Made by a program: the position numbers and the translations under genes | Shown here: piece after piece, positions 32,285 to 43,308 of the stretch | Layout: every line of letters starts with the position of its first letter | How positions within the stretch are numbered: position 1 is the stretch's first letter | The notes under the pieces: model-generated | What the model saw: only the letters and a program-made list of their open reading frames with translations | What the model was told of the DNA's origin: nothing | Database searches by the model: none | Source: Agelas oroides | Taxonomy: Eukaryota > Porifera > Demospongiae > Agelasida > Agelasidae | Direction of reading: 5' to 3' | NCBI GenBank assembly: GCA_949130485.1 | Contig: OX422201.1 | Coordinates: forward strand, 2,826,516-2,890,515 | Length of the DNA: 64,000 nucleotides

Positions 32285-34545
32285 TAATAACGATAGACAC
32301 ACCAAATTTAGGTGTACAGGAAGTAGAAGTAAAGGTAAAGAAGACACTTACGTAAAGGTACTAAAATAATTAAGTGGAGATAATTAGTTACAACAAATAA
32401 TTTGTATCATCCACTCAATGTCCAAGTCTCTTACACTGGAGTTACTGATGCGCATGCAGGTATCTTGCAAAGTCAGCACAAATAAGGTCTTCCTCAAAGT
32501 ACAATTTCACGTATTTGTGAGCACAATAGCGATTGCTGCCGACTAGAGTAAACACACTGGTGTTGAATAGAGTAAAGGAGTCATGAAGCAAATAGGAATT
32601 CGACTCACAGGTCTTTCTTGAAAACGGTCAGATAAACGATTAAAAACACTCAAGATGTGCAATTTTATGCAAAATTCGAGTGTGGCAATTTCTTGGGAGC
32701 CTCCAAATTCGCCTGATAATATTATTGAAGGCAACCTCCAAGGAAGTAAGCTGTCTGCAAGTGATGTCCCAGAGAGCACCACCATACAACGACAAGCAGT
32801 GTGAGTTAAAGAGGACCGTCTTGACATGCGGATCACACGAAGGAAAAGTACTTAGGACAATATTGGCTTTTTTACACATTTCAAGTGTGGCTCTCTTGAT
32901 GTCATCACTGTCATCAAGTGAACAATGTAAAACATGACCAAGGTGGGTAACAGTGTCAGAGAATTCGAGAAGGTGACCTGAGAAGGAAAATTTGCCAATG
33001 CAATTAACCTTAGGTGAAGATCGAAAACAGATTAACTGAGTTTTGGCAGCATTGAAGATAAGATTGTGATCAGTGGCAAAGAGTTCACATTCTCTGAGAA
33101 GAATTCTGAGAGCTGAGGGTGATGGAGCAAGAAGGGCGATATCATCAGCATAACATAAGGAGCCAACGTAATGATGGCCAACATGACAACCAATATCGAG
33201 AGTAGACAAGCGCTGGAGCAGCTCATCCAGATAAACCGTAAATAAGATTGGTGATACTATCCCACCTTGACATACACCATTTGTTACACCAAAGGGGTCT
33301 GATACATAGGAGTTCCATTTAACAGTACAAGACTTGTCTTTGTACCAAGACCAAGGAAAGTGCAGTAAAATAGGGGGTACATCTCTCTTCTCAATGATAT
33401 TGAACATGCAGGGTGTTATAAGTTACTCTATCAAACGCTTTACTGGCATCTAGAAAGCAGCCATAGACCTTAGTCTTACGATGGATGTGAAGAGCAATAG
33501 CAGACCCATACAAGAATCAGTGGAAGCGCCACTTTTAAAGCCAAACTGCAAATCAGACGTTGATAAGTAGGAGCCAAACTGTAGTAGTATACTCCATTCA
33601 AGAACCTTACTCAGATTAGGAGCCAAAGCAATGGGTCTATAATTGTCTGATTGAGACGGATCCTTCCCTGACTTAGGAATAGGAATCAATGTGCAATTCC
33701 TGAGTAGCTGGGGCATATACCCATGTCTAATAATGACTGTAAAGAATTTGCCAGATCCTCCTCGATAGAGTTGAGAACAGTACTAAGTTTACTACAAAAG
33801 TTATTTGTTATATCACACATGTTTGTAAAACCATCAACAATTGAGGACTGTGAGCATTTAGCAGTCTTGGAGCGCTTAAATCTTTTTATTTCTTGCCAGA
33901 AAACACAATTGTGTCTCCCAGTTAAGGCAGAACTGATTTTCTTACTGACAATGTGATCTTTCCGGCGTTTTAGAGATCTAACAGCATACTTTTAGAGAGA
34001 CTTAGCTTTTTTCCTGATTTGCGATAGAACACCACTAGAGGGACAACCATTATCTGACCACAAACGATTCCTAAATAGAGCTTTACTGCGAAGTAGTCTA
34101 ACAGAGTCATTCCATCCTGGCATAACCTTAGCACGTTTACTGAACTGTGGAAAACATTGTTGTCCGGCATAATACAGACCAAAAAACAACAGTTTTTCAC
34201 ATGCATAGTCAATAGCAGGTTGATGCGACTTGCAATCTGGAGTTGAGCAATCTTGCAACTCATCTGAAAGTGGGCAAACTTGCCTGAACACAAATCTTGT
34301 AAGCCTCTATTGAGGCAGAGTCAATTTTATGCCAGTCAATATCATCATGAAGGCTAGTATTACCACGCGAGCTAAAAGTATCAGAACCACCCACATGAGG
34401 TAGGGATATGCTAAGTTCAATAAAGACAGGAACATGATCGGAAAAGTTATCGGGAGAGTGTATACACATAATGGAGGAAATGTTGTCGACACAGTGGCAA
34501 TTGGTCAGAACGTGATCTGGCCAGGAGCAAGCTAGACCATCATTC
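32285..34545 (-). pseudogene. LINE (endonuclease end, reverse transcriptase), (ATA)n-tail family
   Basis: From 34545 down, the minus strand encodes the end of an AP-type endonuclease (the SDHVP motif in PDNFSDHVPVFIELS, near 34430), a linker, and RT blocks LIPIPKSGKDPSQSDNYRPI (near 33680), GFKSGASTDSCMG (near 33535), NGVCQGGIVSPILFTVYLDE (near 33280) and SLCYADDIALLAPS (near 33130). These are followed by FSFSGHLLEFSDTVTHLGHV and FNNIIRRIWRLPRNCHTRIL (near 32690). Frames shift at about 33410 and 32640 and near 33720-34260. The 3' tail is TTATTATTATAA on the minus strand (32284-32295). The flanking satellite B is in phase on both sides, so insertion was clean, with at most a TATA duplication. 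Confidence 0.9.
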
Positions 34546-35668
34546 CTCTATAGAGGTTCGGAATACCCGTTTTGATTACTGCGAAGCTTGTTGAATGCTT
34601 GTAGTTGTTCGGCATGGCCATTTTCACTACCGCGAAGGCTTGTAGAGTTTCGGCTAGCTTGTTTTCACTATGTTGGAGGCTTGTAGGGGTTCGGCAAGGC
34701 ACTTTTGACTATCGCGAAGCCAGTTGGGGTTCGGCAAAGCATTTTGCATAAGGGAAGCCTGTTTAAGACTTGTAGAGGTTCAGCTATCCCCTTTTGACTA
34801 TATAGCGCGAAGCCATGTTGAAGGATTGTAGACGTTCAGCTAAGCTTGTTGGAGGCTTGTAGACGTTCGGCAAGGCAGTTTTGACTTGGCGAAGCCAGTT
34901 GGATGGTTGTTGGAGTTCGGCAAGGCAGTTTTGACTAGCGCGAAGCCAGTTAGAAGCTTGTGGAGGTTCGGATAGGCTGTTTTGACTACAGGGAAGCCTG
35001 TTTAAGACCTGTAGAGGCTCAGCTAGCCCCTTTTGACTAGCGCGAAGCCTGTTGAAGACTTGTAGAGGTTCGGCTTGCATGGTTTGATTATCGCGAAGCT
35101 TGTTGAAGGCTTGTGGAGGTTCGGAAAGGCCGTTTTGACTACAGGGAAGCCTATTGAAGGCTTCTAGACGTTCGGCAAGCCCGTTTTGACTACAGGGAAA
35201 CCTGTTGAAAGTCAGTAGAGGTTCAGCTAGCCCGTTTTCACTACCACAAAGCCTGTTGGAGGCTTGTTGGAGTCCGGCAAGGCAGTTTTGACTTGCGCGA
35301 AGCCAGTTGGAAGGTTGTAGGGGTTCAGCAAGGCAGTTTTGACTAGCGCGAAGCCAGTTGGAAGCTTGTGGAGCTTCAGATAGGCTGTTTTGACTACAGG
35401 GAAGCCTGTTTAAGACTTGTAGAGGTTCAGCTAGCCCGTTTTCTCTACCGCAAAGCCTGTTGGAGGCTTTCTAGACGTTCGGCAAGCCCGTTTTCACTGC
35501 AAAGAAGCCTGTTGAAGGCTTATAGAGGTTCAGCTAGACTGTTTTCACTACCACAAAGCCTGTTGGAGGCTTGTAGACGTTCGGCAAGCCCGCTTTGACT
35601 ACAAAGAAGCCTGTTGAAGGCTTGCGGAGGTTCAGCTAGCAGGTTTTCACCACCACAAAGCCTGTTGG
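34546..35668. repeat. satellite B main array (about 52-bp units)
   Basis: About twenty-one units of roughly 50-53 bp with the recurring words TTTTGACTA, CGCGAAGCC, GTTGAAGGCTTGTAGAGGTT and CGGCAAGCCCG. Variants include CTACAGGGAAGCC and CTACCACAAAGCC. The array merges with satellite A at about 35669. Confidence 0.9.
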
Positions 35669-35895
35669 AGGAGGTCCTGTGAAGCTCGTACATGCCTATT
35701 TAAACGCCGGGAATGTCCGCAAAAGCCGTTTTAACCACCGTGGAGGTCCTATGAAGCTCATGCAGGCCTGTTTGAGTGCCTGGAAGGTCCGCGAAAGCCA
35801 TTTTGACTACCCTGGAGGTCCTGTGAAGTTCGTGCAGGCCTGTTGAAGAGCCTGGGAGATCCGAGAGAGCCATTTTGACTACCGTAGAGGTCCTG
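35669..35895. repeat. satellite A, short array (72-bp units)
   Basis: Three units of the 72-bp satellite directly follow the last satellite B unit (GCCTGTTGGAGGAGGTCCTG junction). The array ends in unique sequence. Confidence 0.9.
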
Positions 35896-36325
35896 TGGAA
35901 TCTCGTTATGTACAAGACTTGCTCATGAGAAAAAAGATTTAGATTTTAACCCTCTCTTTACGAGATTTAACTTAACCGAATTTCTGCATACAAGCATGCA
36001 TTCAGAGAGTATACAGCACGTCAAGGGAAAAGAGAACAAGTAAGCATGATATCAGTATAGTATTAAAGCTAGTCAGTATTGAATATCAGGGAAGGGATGC
36101 ATTTCTGGCAGCTGTGTAGGGGAAAACAGACTAACATTTCGGAGCAGTGCACCCTCACAGCATATTAATCAAGGTGATCAGTATGGAGGCCTAAGTTTTG
36201 TGTACTCATGGGCAGCAAAAAATCTTGAATAGTATTTTCTATTTCTATCCATGATCCTTAACTGATCAACACTCTTGTGTTTGGTGCATAATTAGCAAAC
36301 CTGCTGTGCAATGCTGTGGTGTGCA
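35896..36325. other. no gene seen
   Basis: Unique AT-rich sequence between satellite A and a MITE. Confidence 0.5.
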
Positions 36326-36945
36326 TTTGTGCGCTAGCCTCGTTCCCGGGCCTTCCCCGGCTCCAGTTTTTGATCGCTTGCAGTATGCAAAAACGGAGGG
36401 AGAAGGCCTGGTGAATCTTACCACGTGATCCGCGGCACACATGACGTCACAAGTTCTAGACACGAAGACATATTCACATTTATATCTCCAGCTACAGAGA
36501 AGCTAGAGAAACAAGACAAGTTCTAGCCGAAAGACAAGTCTTACCTCTAGAACATACCCGAGTCTGAAGCAGAACCGCTGAAGGACGGTTCCTCTGCAAG
36601 CGTTGCAAATCCAAAAGCGGCTGCTTTTTAGCTACGTTAGCTAAATTTTGTCACTGCAGATATTTCACGCATGTCGTTCGGCAACCCTTCGGAGCTATTC
36701 CTTCTAGCTCGGATATGTTTTTTACGCTTGGTGCTGTTCTCCGTCAGCGCTTGTCTCGTCTTCGTAGCTAGTACAGAACGCAAGATCGGTCTTCTCCCTA
36801 GCATGGCTATACAGTGACGACATGTGACGCCTGTGCCGCGGATCACGTGGTAAGATTCCCCAGGCCTTCTCCCTCCGTTTTTGCATACTGCAAGCGATCA
36901 AAAACTGGAGCCGGGGAAGGCCTGGGAACGAGGCTATTTGTGCGC
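36326..36945. mobile_element. Mutator-like MITE with exact 9-bp TSD
   Basis: TTTGTGCGC occurs at 36326-36334 and 36937-36945, flanking a 602-bp element with ends TAGCCTCGTTCCCGGGCC / GGCCTGGGAACGAGGCTA. The inverted ends run about 110 bp, include an internal hairpin (CTTCCC...GAAGG) and a shared CTTGCAGTATGCAAAAACGG block, and stop at GATCCGCGGCAC. The interior has no transposase. Best-preserved member of the family in this window. Confidence 0.9.
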
Positions 36946-37980
36946 TACGTTGCTGTACACTGCAATCTAACTATGCACCAAGGGTCAAACATTGTTGAAA
37001 TTGTCGACACTGTGTGTTGAAATCTAAAATGCAGTCTGTTCAATGTGTTCATGTTCCTATGCTAGAGGCAAAAATTTATTCTCGGACTGATATATTTTCG
37101 GACCTCAGACTTCAAAGGTCTAAGCACGGTAGCAACTGTGCCAGATCATCAGAGCAACAAGACATGCTGGGGCTGGAATACTTTTCGATACCTGAAACTA
37201 TTGTAGGACGCGGGGATAGAAAATCACGTCCGAAAATACATTGTAAAACAATGCATAACTTCTTTGCCACCACCTCCGAAAAGGAAAGACTAAAATACTT
37301 GCCCTTCCATTGGCCTTGCCTATGAGCCCATACCATGCTGCAGCAGTTGCCAAATTTGGTTAGCGATGCAATATTATACATGATTATCAGACTTGTCCGC
37401 TAGTAGAATCCTTTTTCCTAGGACAGGTGCTTGAACAGATGTAGTATTTCTTTTGCTAAATCCCGGGTAGAAGACTGTTTGGGAGTTGAATTTCAAGTAT
37501 GTTGATTATCAAACATTAGCCCACCTATCCTACAGTTCTTATGTCTGGTGGACTTCTGCATGCGCAACAAGAGCGAAACGTTTCTTAAGTGTCCGGGTAT
37601 CAATTAGTTCCTCTATCTGTAAATTTGACGAAGTCCTCTATATTTATGTAATCCATGCATCTGAGAAATTTCTAGCGGCAGAATTAGCAGAAATTATGAA
37701 ATTGTGCATGCTTTAGAGCTTCAAATTGAACCCTCACTATGCATGTACATATTCAAATTATGCATACCTTCTGCAATGTCTTAATATACTTAAAATCCTT
37801 ACCTAGTTCGATTGTACCATTAAAGGGAGGGGGACATGAAAAAATTTTTTTTTTTTTACTGGCTATTCTTGAACCTTGGGTTAATGTTCACACAATGTTT
37901 TAGATTTTTTGCTCAACAACTTTCTGCAGAAAACGAGGTCAGTTTCCACCCATAATTGCATGCGTTGTAGATCCATCCGG
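36946..37980. other. no recognisable gene
   Basis: The longest frame (103 codons, 37014-37325) has no domain I can name. A T-run lies near 37846. TGACGTCA, a perfect CRE/ATF palindrome, occurs at 38012-38019, upstream of the next gene fragment. Confidence 0.45.
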
Positions 37981-38053
37981 TTGTGGTGTAAAGAGGGCGC
38001 GGTTTTACGTGACGTCAGAAAAGGAACGTTGATCGCTTGCCTCGAGCGTTAAA

Positions 38054-38530
38054 TGGAGAGCAGTGAGCGATAGGAGCAGCGATTCCGGCGATTTTAGCCT
38101 GTCTTGTTCAGTTTCTTCCGTCGAAAGCGAAGAGTCAGAAGTGTCAGAGGTGGAAGGTGATCTAGAAACGGACGAACCATGTCACACGGGTTGAGGCCTG
38201 AAGCTATAGTGAATCACCAGCAGAGTCAGATACAGAGGCAGGAGATGACGACTCTGGAGTCGAAGAAAGGCTCCACAACAGAGACTGGTAAGAATCTGCA
38301 TGCATGACTAAGCTAATGCCAGTGTGTTTACAATTTCACGGACATAGTAATATTATTATTGTAGGTGTCACTGTCAGTGTGGAAATTGTGTGATTATGCC
38401 GACCAGTCGTGAGTGCATTTGCTGCTGTGAAGTAGAAAAGGTGGTCATGAAGAAGGAAGAGAGTGCTAGTGAAATCAGTTGTATAACTGAGCATGAAGGA
38501 TTCGAGTCAGTGTGCTTCAATGTGTGGGGT
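38054..38530 (+). pseudogene. P2X7-type cytoplasmic zinc domain gene fragment
   Basis: Exon 1 (about 38054-38287) is acidic and Ser-rich (SLSCSVSSVESEESEVSEVE, later ESPAESDTEAGDDDSG, then ERLHNRDW), with a frameshift near 38205. It is spliced by a 77-nt GTAAGA..GTAG intron (38288-38364) to exon 2, which reads CHCQCGNCVIMPTSRECICC, then CEVEK and SCITEHEGFESVCFNVW. The CxCG.C..M.T..E..CC and C(I)T.H..F..VC pattern is that of the C-terminal zinc-binding ballast of P2X7 receptors, which is also found in stand-alone invertebrate proteins. No channel part is present. The coding sequence breaks at about 38530, where an inverted copy of its own intron/exon 2 boundary begins. Confidence 0.75.
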
Positions 38531-38590
38531 ACTCACACAATTTCCACACTGACAGTGACAACTACAATAATATTATTACTATGTCCGTGA
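38338..38590. repeat. inverted duplication of the intron/exon 2 boundary
   Basis: CACGGACATAGTAATATTAT through AAATTGTGTGA (38338-38394) is repeated in reverse complement at 38531-38590 (TCACACAATTTCC ... ATGTCCGTG), with only one or two mismatches over about 57 bp. The right arm contacts satellite A immediately. Confidence 0.9.
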
Positions 38591-41392
38591 AGGTCCTACG
38601 AAGCTCGTTCAGGCCTGTTTGAGTGCCTGGAATGTCCGAGACAGCCATTTTGACTGCCGTGGAGGTCTTGTAAAGCTCGTGCAGGGCAGTTTGAGTGCCT
38701 GGAAGATTCGAGAAAGCCATTTTGACTACCTTAGAGGTCCTGTAAAGCTCGTACACGCCTATTCAAGTTCCTAGAAGGTCCGAAAAGGCCTTTTTTTTCC
38801 ACCGTGGAGGTCCTATGAAGCTCGTGCAGGCCTGTTTGAGTGCCTGGAAGGTCCGAGAAATCCATTTTGACTCCCGTGGAGGTCCTGTGAAGCTCGTCCA
38901 GGCCGGTTTGGTGCCTAGAAGGTACGTGAAAGCTATTTTGAATCCCATACGGGTCCTGTAAAGCTCGTACAGACTTATTTAAGTGCTGGGAAAGTCCGAA
39001 AAAGCCGTTTTAACCACCGTGGAGGTCCTGTGAAGCTCGTGTTGGCCTGTTTGAGTGCCTAGGAGATCCGAGAAAGCCATTTTGGCTGCAATGGAAGTCC
39101 TATGAAGCTGGCCCACGCCTGTTTCAGTGCCTGGAAGATCCGAGAAAACCTTTTTTATTGCCGTGGAGGTCCTGTGAAGCTCGTGCAGACCTGTTTAAGT
39201 GGCTGGAAAGTCTGAGAAAGCCATTTTGACTACCTTGGAGGTCGTGTGAAACTCGTACATTCCTGTTCAATTGCCGGGAAGGTCTGAAAAAGCCGTTTTT
39301 ACCAACGTGGAGGTCCTATGAAGCTCGTGCAGGCCTGTTTGAGTGCCTGGAAGGTCCGAGAATGCCATTTTGACTACCGTGGAAGTCCTTTGAAGCTCAT
39401 GCAGACCTATTTGAGTGCCTGGAAGGTCGAACAAAGTCATTTTGATTACCGTGGAGGTTCTGTGAAGCTCGTCAAGGCCTGTTCAAGTTCCTGGGAGATC
39501 CGACAGAGCCATTTTGACTACTGTGGAGGTCCTGTGAAGCTCGTGCAGGCCAGTTTGAGTGCCTGCAATGTATGAGAAAGCTATTTTGACTACTGTGGAG
39601 GTCCTGTGAAGCTCGTGCAGGCCAGTTTGAGTGCCTGCAATGTACAAGAAACCTACATTTCACTACCATGGAAGTCCTGTAAAGCTCGTATAGACCTATT
39701 CAAGTGCCGGGAAGGTCCGAAAAAGCCGTTTTAACCACCGTGGAGGTCCTATGAATCTCGTGCAGACCTGCTTGAGTGCCTGGGAGATCCGAGAAAGCCA
39801 TTTTGACTACCGTGGAGGTCCTTTGAAGCTCGTGCAGACCTGTTTGAGTGCCTGGAAGACTCGAGAATGCCATTTTGACTACCTTGGAGGTCCTGTAAAG
39901 CTCGTGCAGGCCTGTTTGAGTGCCTGGGAGATCCGAGAAAGCCATTTAGACTACGGTGGAAGTCCTGTGAAGATCGTGCAGGCCTGTTTGAGTGCCTGGA
40001 AGGTCTGAGAAAACGATTTTTACTACCGTGGAAGTCTTATGAAGCTCGTGCAGGCCTGTTTGAGTGCATGAAAGACTCGAGAATGCCATTTTGACTACCG
40101 GGGGGTTCCTGTGAAGCTCGTGCAGGCCTGTTCAAGTGCCTGGGAGATCCGAGAAAGCCATTTTGACTACCGTGGAGGTCCTTTGAAGCTCGTACGGACC
40201 TGTTTGAGTGCCTGGAAGGTCCGAGAAAACCATTTTGACTACCGTGGAAGTCTTATGAAGCTCGTGCAGGCCTATTGAGTGTCTGGAAGATTCGAGAATG
40301 CCAATTTGACTACCTTGGAGGTCAGGAAAAGCCGTTTTTACCATTGTGGAAATCCATTTTGACTACCGTGGAGGTCCTGTGAAGCTCGTGCAGACCGGTT
40401 TGGTGTCTAGAAGATAACAGAAAGCTATTTTGACTACCGTAGAGGTCCTGTAAGCTCGTACAGACCTATTTAAGTGCCGAGAAAGTCCGAAAAAGCAGTT
40501 TTAACCACTACGAAACAGGTGCAGGCCTGTTCGAGTGCCTGGGAGATCCGAGAAAGCCATTTTGACCACCGTGGAGGTCCTGTGAAGCTCGTGCAGGCCT
40601 GTTTAAGTGGCTGGAAGGTCCGAGAAAGCCATTTTGACTACTTTGGAGGTCGTGTGAAACTCGTACATTCCTGTTCAATTGCCGGGAAGGTCCGAAAAAA
40701 CCATTTTGACTACCGGGTAGTGCCTGTGAAGCTCGTGCATGCCTGTTCAAGTGCCTGGGAGATCCAAGAAAGCCATTTTGACTACCGTCGAGGTCCTTTG
40801 AAGCGCGTACGGACCTGTTTGAGTGCCTGGAAGGTCCGAGAAAACCATTTTGACTACCGTGGAAGTCTTATGAACTCGTGCAGGCCTGTTTGAATGCCTG
40901 GAAGATTCGAGAATGCCAAAAAAAAACGTTTTTACCACCGTGGAAATCCATTTTGACTACCGTGGAGGTCCTGTGAAGCTCGTGCAGACCGGTTTGTTGT
41001 CTAGAAGGTAACAGAAAGCTATTTTAACTACCATAGAGGTCCTGTAAAGCTCGTACAGACCTATTTAAGTGCCGGGAAAGTCAGAGAAATCCGTTTTAAC
41101 CACCGTGTAGGTCCTACGAAGCACGTGCAGGCCTGTTCAAGTGCCTGGGAGATCCGAGAAAGCCATTTTGGCTACCGTGGAGGTCCTGTGAAGCTCGTGC
41201 AGGCCTGTTTGAGTGCCTGGAAGGTACGAGAAAGCTATTTTGACTACCACGGAAGTCCTGTAAAGGTCGTATAGACATATTCAAGTGCCGGGAATGTCCG
41301 ACAAAGCCGTTTTAACCACTGTGGAAGTCCTATGAAGCTGGTCCAGGCCTGTTTCAGTGACTGGAAGATCCGAGAAAACCATTTTTATTTTA
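38591..41392. repeat. satellite A array 1 (72-bp units, about 39 copies)
   Basis: The unit order is GTGGAGGTCCTGTGAAGCTC, GTGCAGGCCTGTTTGAGTGC, CTGGAAGGTCCGAGAAAGCC, ATTTTGACTACC. Recognisable variants differ at the third block (GATCCGAGAAAGCC, GTACGAGAAAGCTA, GTCCGAAAAAGCCG). A few units are truncated. No stop occurs in one forward frame (KLVQACLSAWKVRESHFDYR repeat) and one reverse frame (FSDLPGTQTGLHELHRTSTV repeat), so long open frames are incidental. Confidence 0.97.
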
Positions 41393-41509
41393 TTTTCTAT
41401 AACAGTTTTGTCATTAAAGACAAGGATACATGTATATAGCAACAGTGGCTAATACTAGACATGATCCATAAACTAAACTGGTGAAGTAGAATGTACATGT
41501 AAGTATCTA

Positions 41510-42228
41510 TTAAAGGCATGAACGGAAGAAGCACAAATGATAGATGGTTTGAGGAACAAAAGAATAGAAATACCAGTTACTTCTGGCGAAAGGATGATTT
41601 AAAACAAGATTGTGTGGTGCATGGTGACTAAGGGGAGTACTTACGGTGAAAGTTCCTTCATCAAAGTAACACAGTTGATGATCTTGTACAGTAGACTGAG
41701 TCGCGTTTCCAGCCTTCGGCATTCAAGTGTTGGAAGGTCAACAAGTTCCAGGAGATCTTGGTAACTGCTGTCCCATAGTCCGGTAGCCATGCAGCATGCA
41801 AATTTTTGAACATTCTCAAGTTCAGTTTTGTCCTTGCTTAGGTAAGAGGACCAGATGGCTGAGGCATAATCGAGATGGGGCCTAATGAGGGAGATGTAGA
41901 GTTGAAGTAGAGCACTACCCGGAACATTATTGTAGAATCTTCTGTAGAGAAGGCTAATGATCTTCCTAGCCTTACTGCAGATTGATTGAACATGTTCGCC
42001 CCAAGAGAGATCATGCAATAAGAGAACACCCAGATACTTGAACATTTCCACCTGTTCCAGAGAATGGCCTTCAAGCAAAAGTGGTGATGATGGGGTAGAT
42101 ACAGTTTTCCTGCGCAAAACAATCATGTATTTGCATTTATCCCTATTGAGTGTGAGATGGTTGGTGCAGGATCAGTTCCCAACTTTATCAATATCATCCT
42201 GGAGTTTAGCAAAGTCTTCAGGTGAGTT
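41510..42228 (-). pseudogene. LINE thumb and C-terminal region
   Basis: The minus strand reads [31 protein letters not shown], then the block FKYLGVLLLHDLSWGEHVQS (near 42030) and HLDYASAIWSSYLSKDKTEL (near 41860). A shift near 41660 leads to the C-terminal FARSNWYFYSFVPQTIYH. It corresponds to the region after the RT active site in the LINE at 60966. Confidence 0.85.
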
Positions 42229-42420
42229 CCCAATCTGTTGTGGTTAATGGTGAATCTTCTTTGCCTACTCCTGTTATTTCTGGAGTACCACAGGGCTCTG
42301 TTCTTGGTCCCCTTATTTTTCTGATCTATATTAACGATCTTACTGAGATCAACCTCAGAGATGGTGCCAAAATAACCCTGTATGCAGATGATGTCCTGTT
42401 GTTTCGAGTCATCAACAACT
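42229..42420 (+). pseudogene. inverted RT active-site segment of the LINE
   Basis: On the plus strand this segment reads [20 protein letters not shown] then [17 protein letters not shown] and [16 protein letters not shown], the palm with the YADD site. The flanking LINE is on the minus strand, ends just before this block on one side (HILHWVSGYLA) and continues just after it on the other (SPEDFAKLQ). Only the orientation is wrong, so it was inverted in place. AGTT (42225-42228) and AACT (42417-42420) at the ends form a 4-bp inverted repeat. Confidence 0.85.
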
Positions 42421-43308
42421 AGCTAGATATCCACTGACCCAGTGCAGTATGTGGTCATTGAAACCAAGATTCTCCAGTTTCTTTACCAGAGGCAAGTGAG
42501 GGACACTGTCAAAGGCTTTCCGATAGTCAAAGAACACAGCACATACTTCTTGGCCATATTCAAGGGCAGAGGCATTCCTCAGTCACCAACAACAAAGCTG
42601 TAACTGTTGAGCAACCAGAACGAAACCCCCATTGTGAATCTGATAGCAAGTGATGGTTGGATAAGTGTTCATACATGAGGCCATAGATGTGTTTCTCCAA
42701 CAGTTTACAGAGAATACAGGTGAGGGAAATTGACCAGGATCAGATAACTTCGAAGTTGACTTAGGTATCGGTGCTATCATGGCTTCCTTCCAGCAGTCAG
42801 GAATTCTGCCCAGACAGATTTCGTTTCCTCATTGTACTTCTGACATCTTTATTCAACCATGGCTTCGTGATGGTAAGATTTTCTAACTTTGAGTACCACC
42901 TGTCCCAGGAAAGGTTTATGTCCTCAGTCAACACACTATCCCAGTCAGAGGCCTCTATTTTCTCACAAGCTTTGCCCCAATCAGCGTGGGAATAGTGCCA
43001 GACTGTACGACGTGGGGGTCGAACTGTCTTATGGGTACCCCTTATTCGGATCTCTGTTTTGATTCCCAGATGATCAGAATTGGACAAGGGTGGGATAACC
43101 TGGCAGTAAGAGAGAAGATGGATTAGACATTAGTACAAGATCAATAAGTGAGTGAATGTTGCCCTGATGGACATGAGTGTGATCTCTAACAACCTGTGTC
43201 AAACCAAAAGATGATAAAATGTTACAAAGGTTAGAAAAGGATGGGTGGGAACTGTCAGAAAAATTAATGTTAAAATCACCAATAAGTACAAAGCTAGAAA
43301 ACTGAGAA
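42421..43308 (-). pseudogene. LINE endonuclease end and RT N-terminal region
   Basis: Minus-strand pieces in several frames: GDFNINFSDSSHPSFSNLCN then FGLTQVVRDHTHVHQGNIHS and LIDLVLMS (endonuclease, near 43290-43120), LTEDINLSWDRWYSKLENLT (linker), MIAPIPKS (near 42780) and EVCAVFFDYRKAFDSVPH (RT block, near 42500). Frameshifts separate them. Confidence 0.8.
43225..43308. repeat. 84-bp direct repeat, left copy
   Basis: CAAAGGTTAGAAAAGG to AGAAAACTGAGAA is identical to 44173-44256. It is LINE endonuclease sequence duplicated around an insert. Confidence 0.95.

Noticed and set aside
37014..37325. 103-codon plus-strand frame
   Set aside because: No recognisable domain, no splice or promoter context, and single short frames of this size are expected by chance.
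38591..41392. CRISPR array
   Set aside because: The 72-bp repeats are head to tail with no unique spacers, and the context is eukaryotic.
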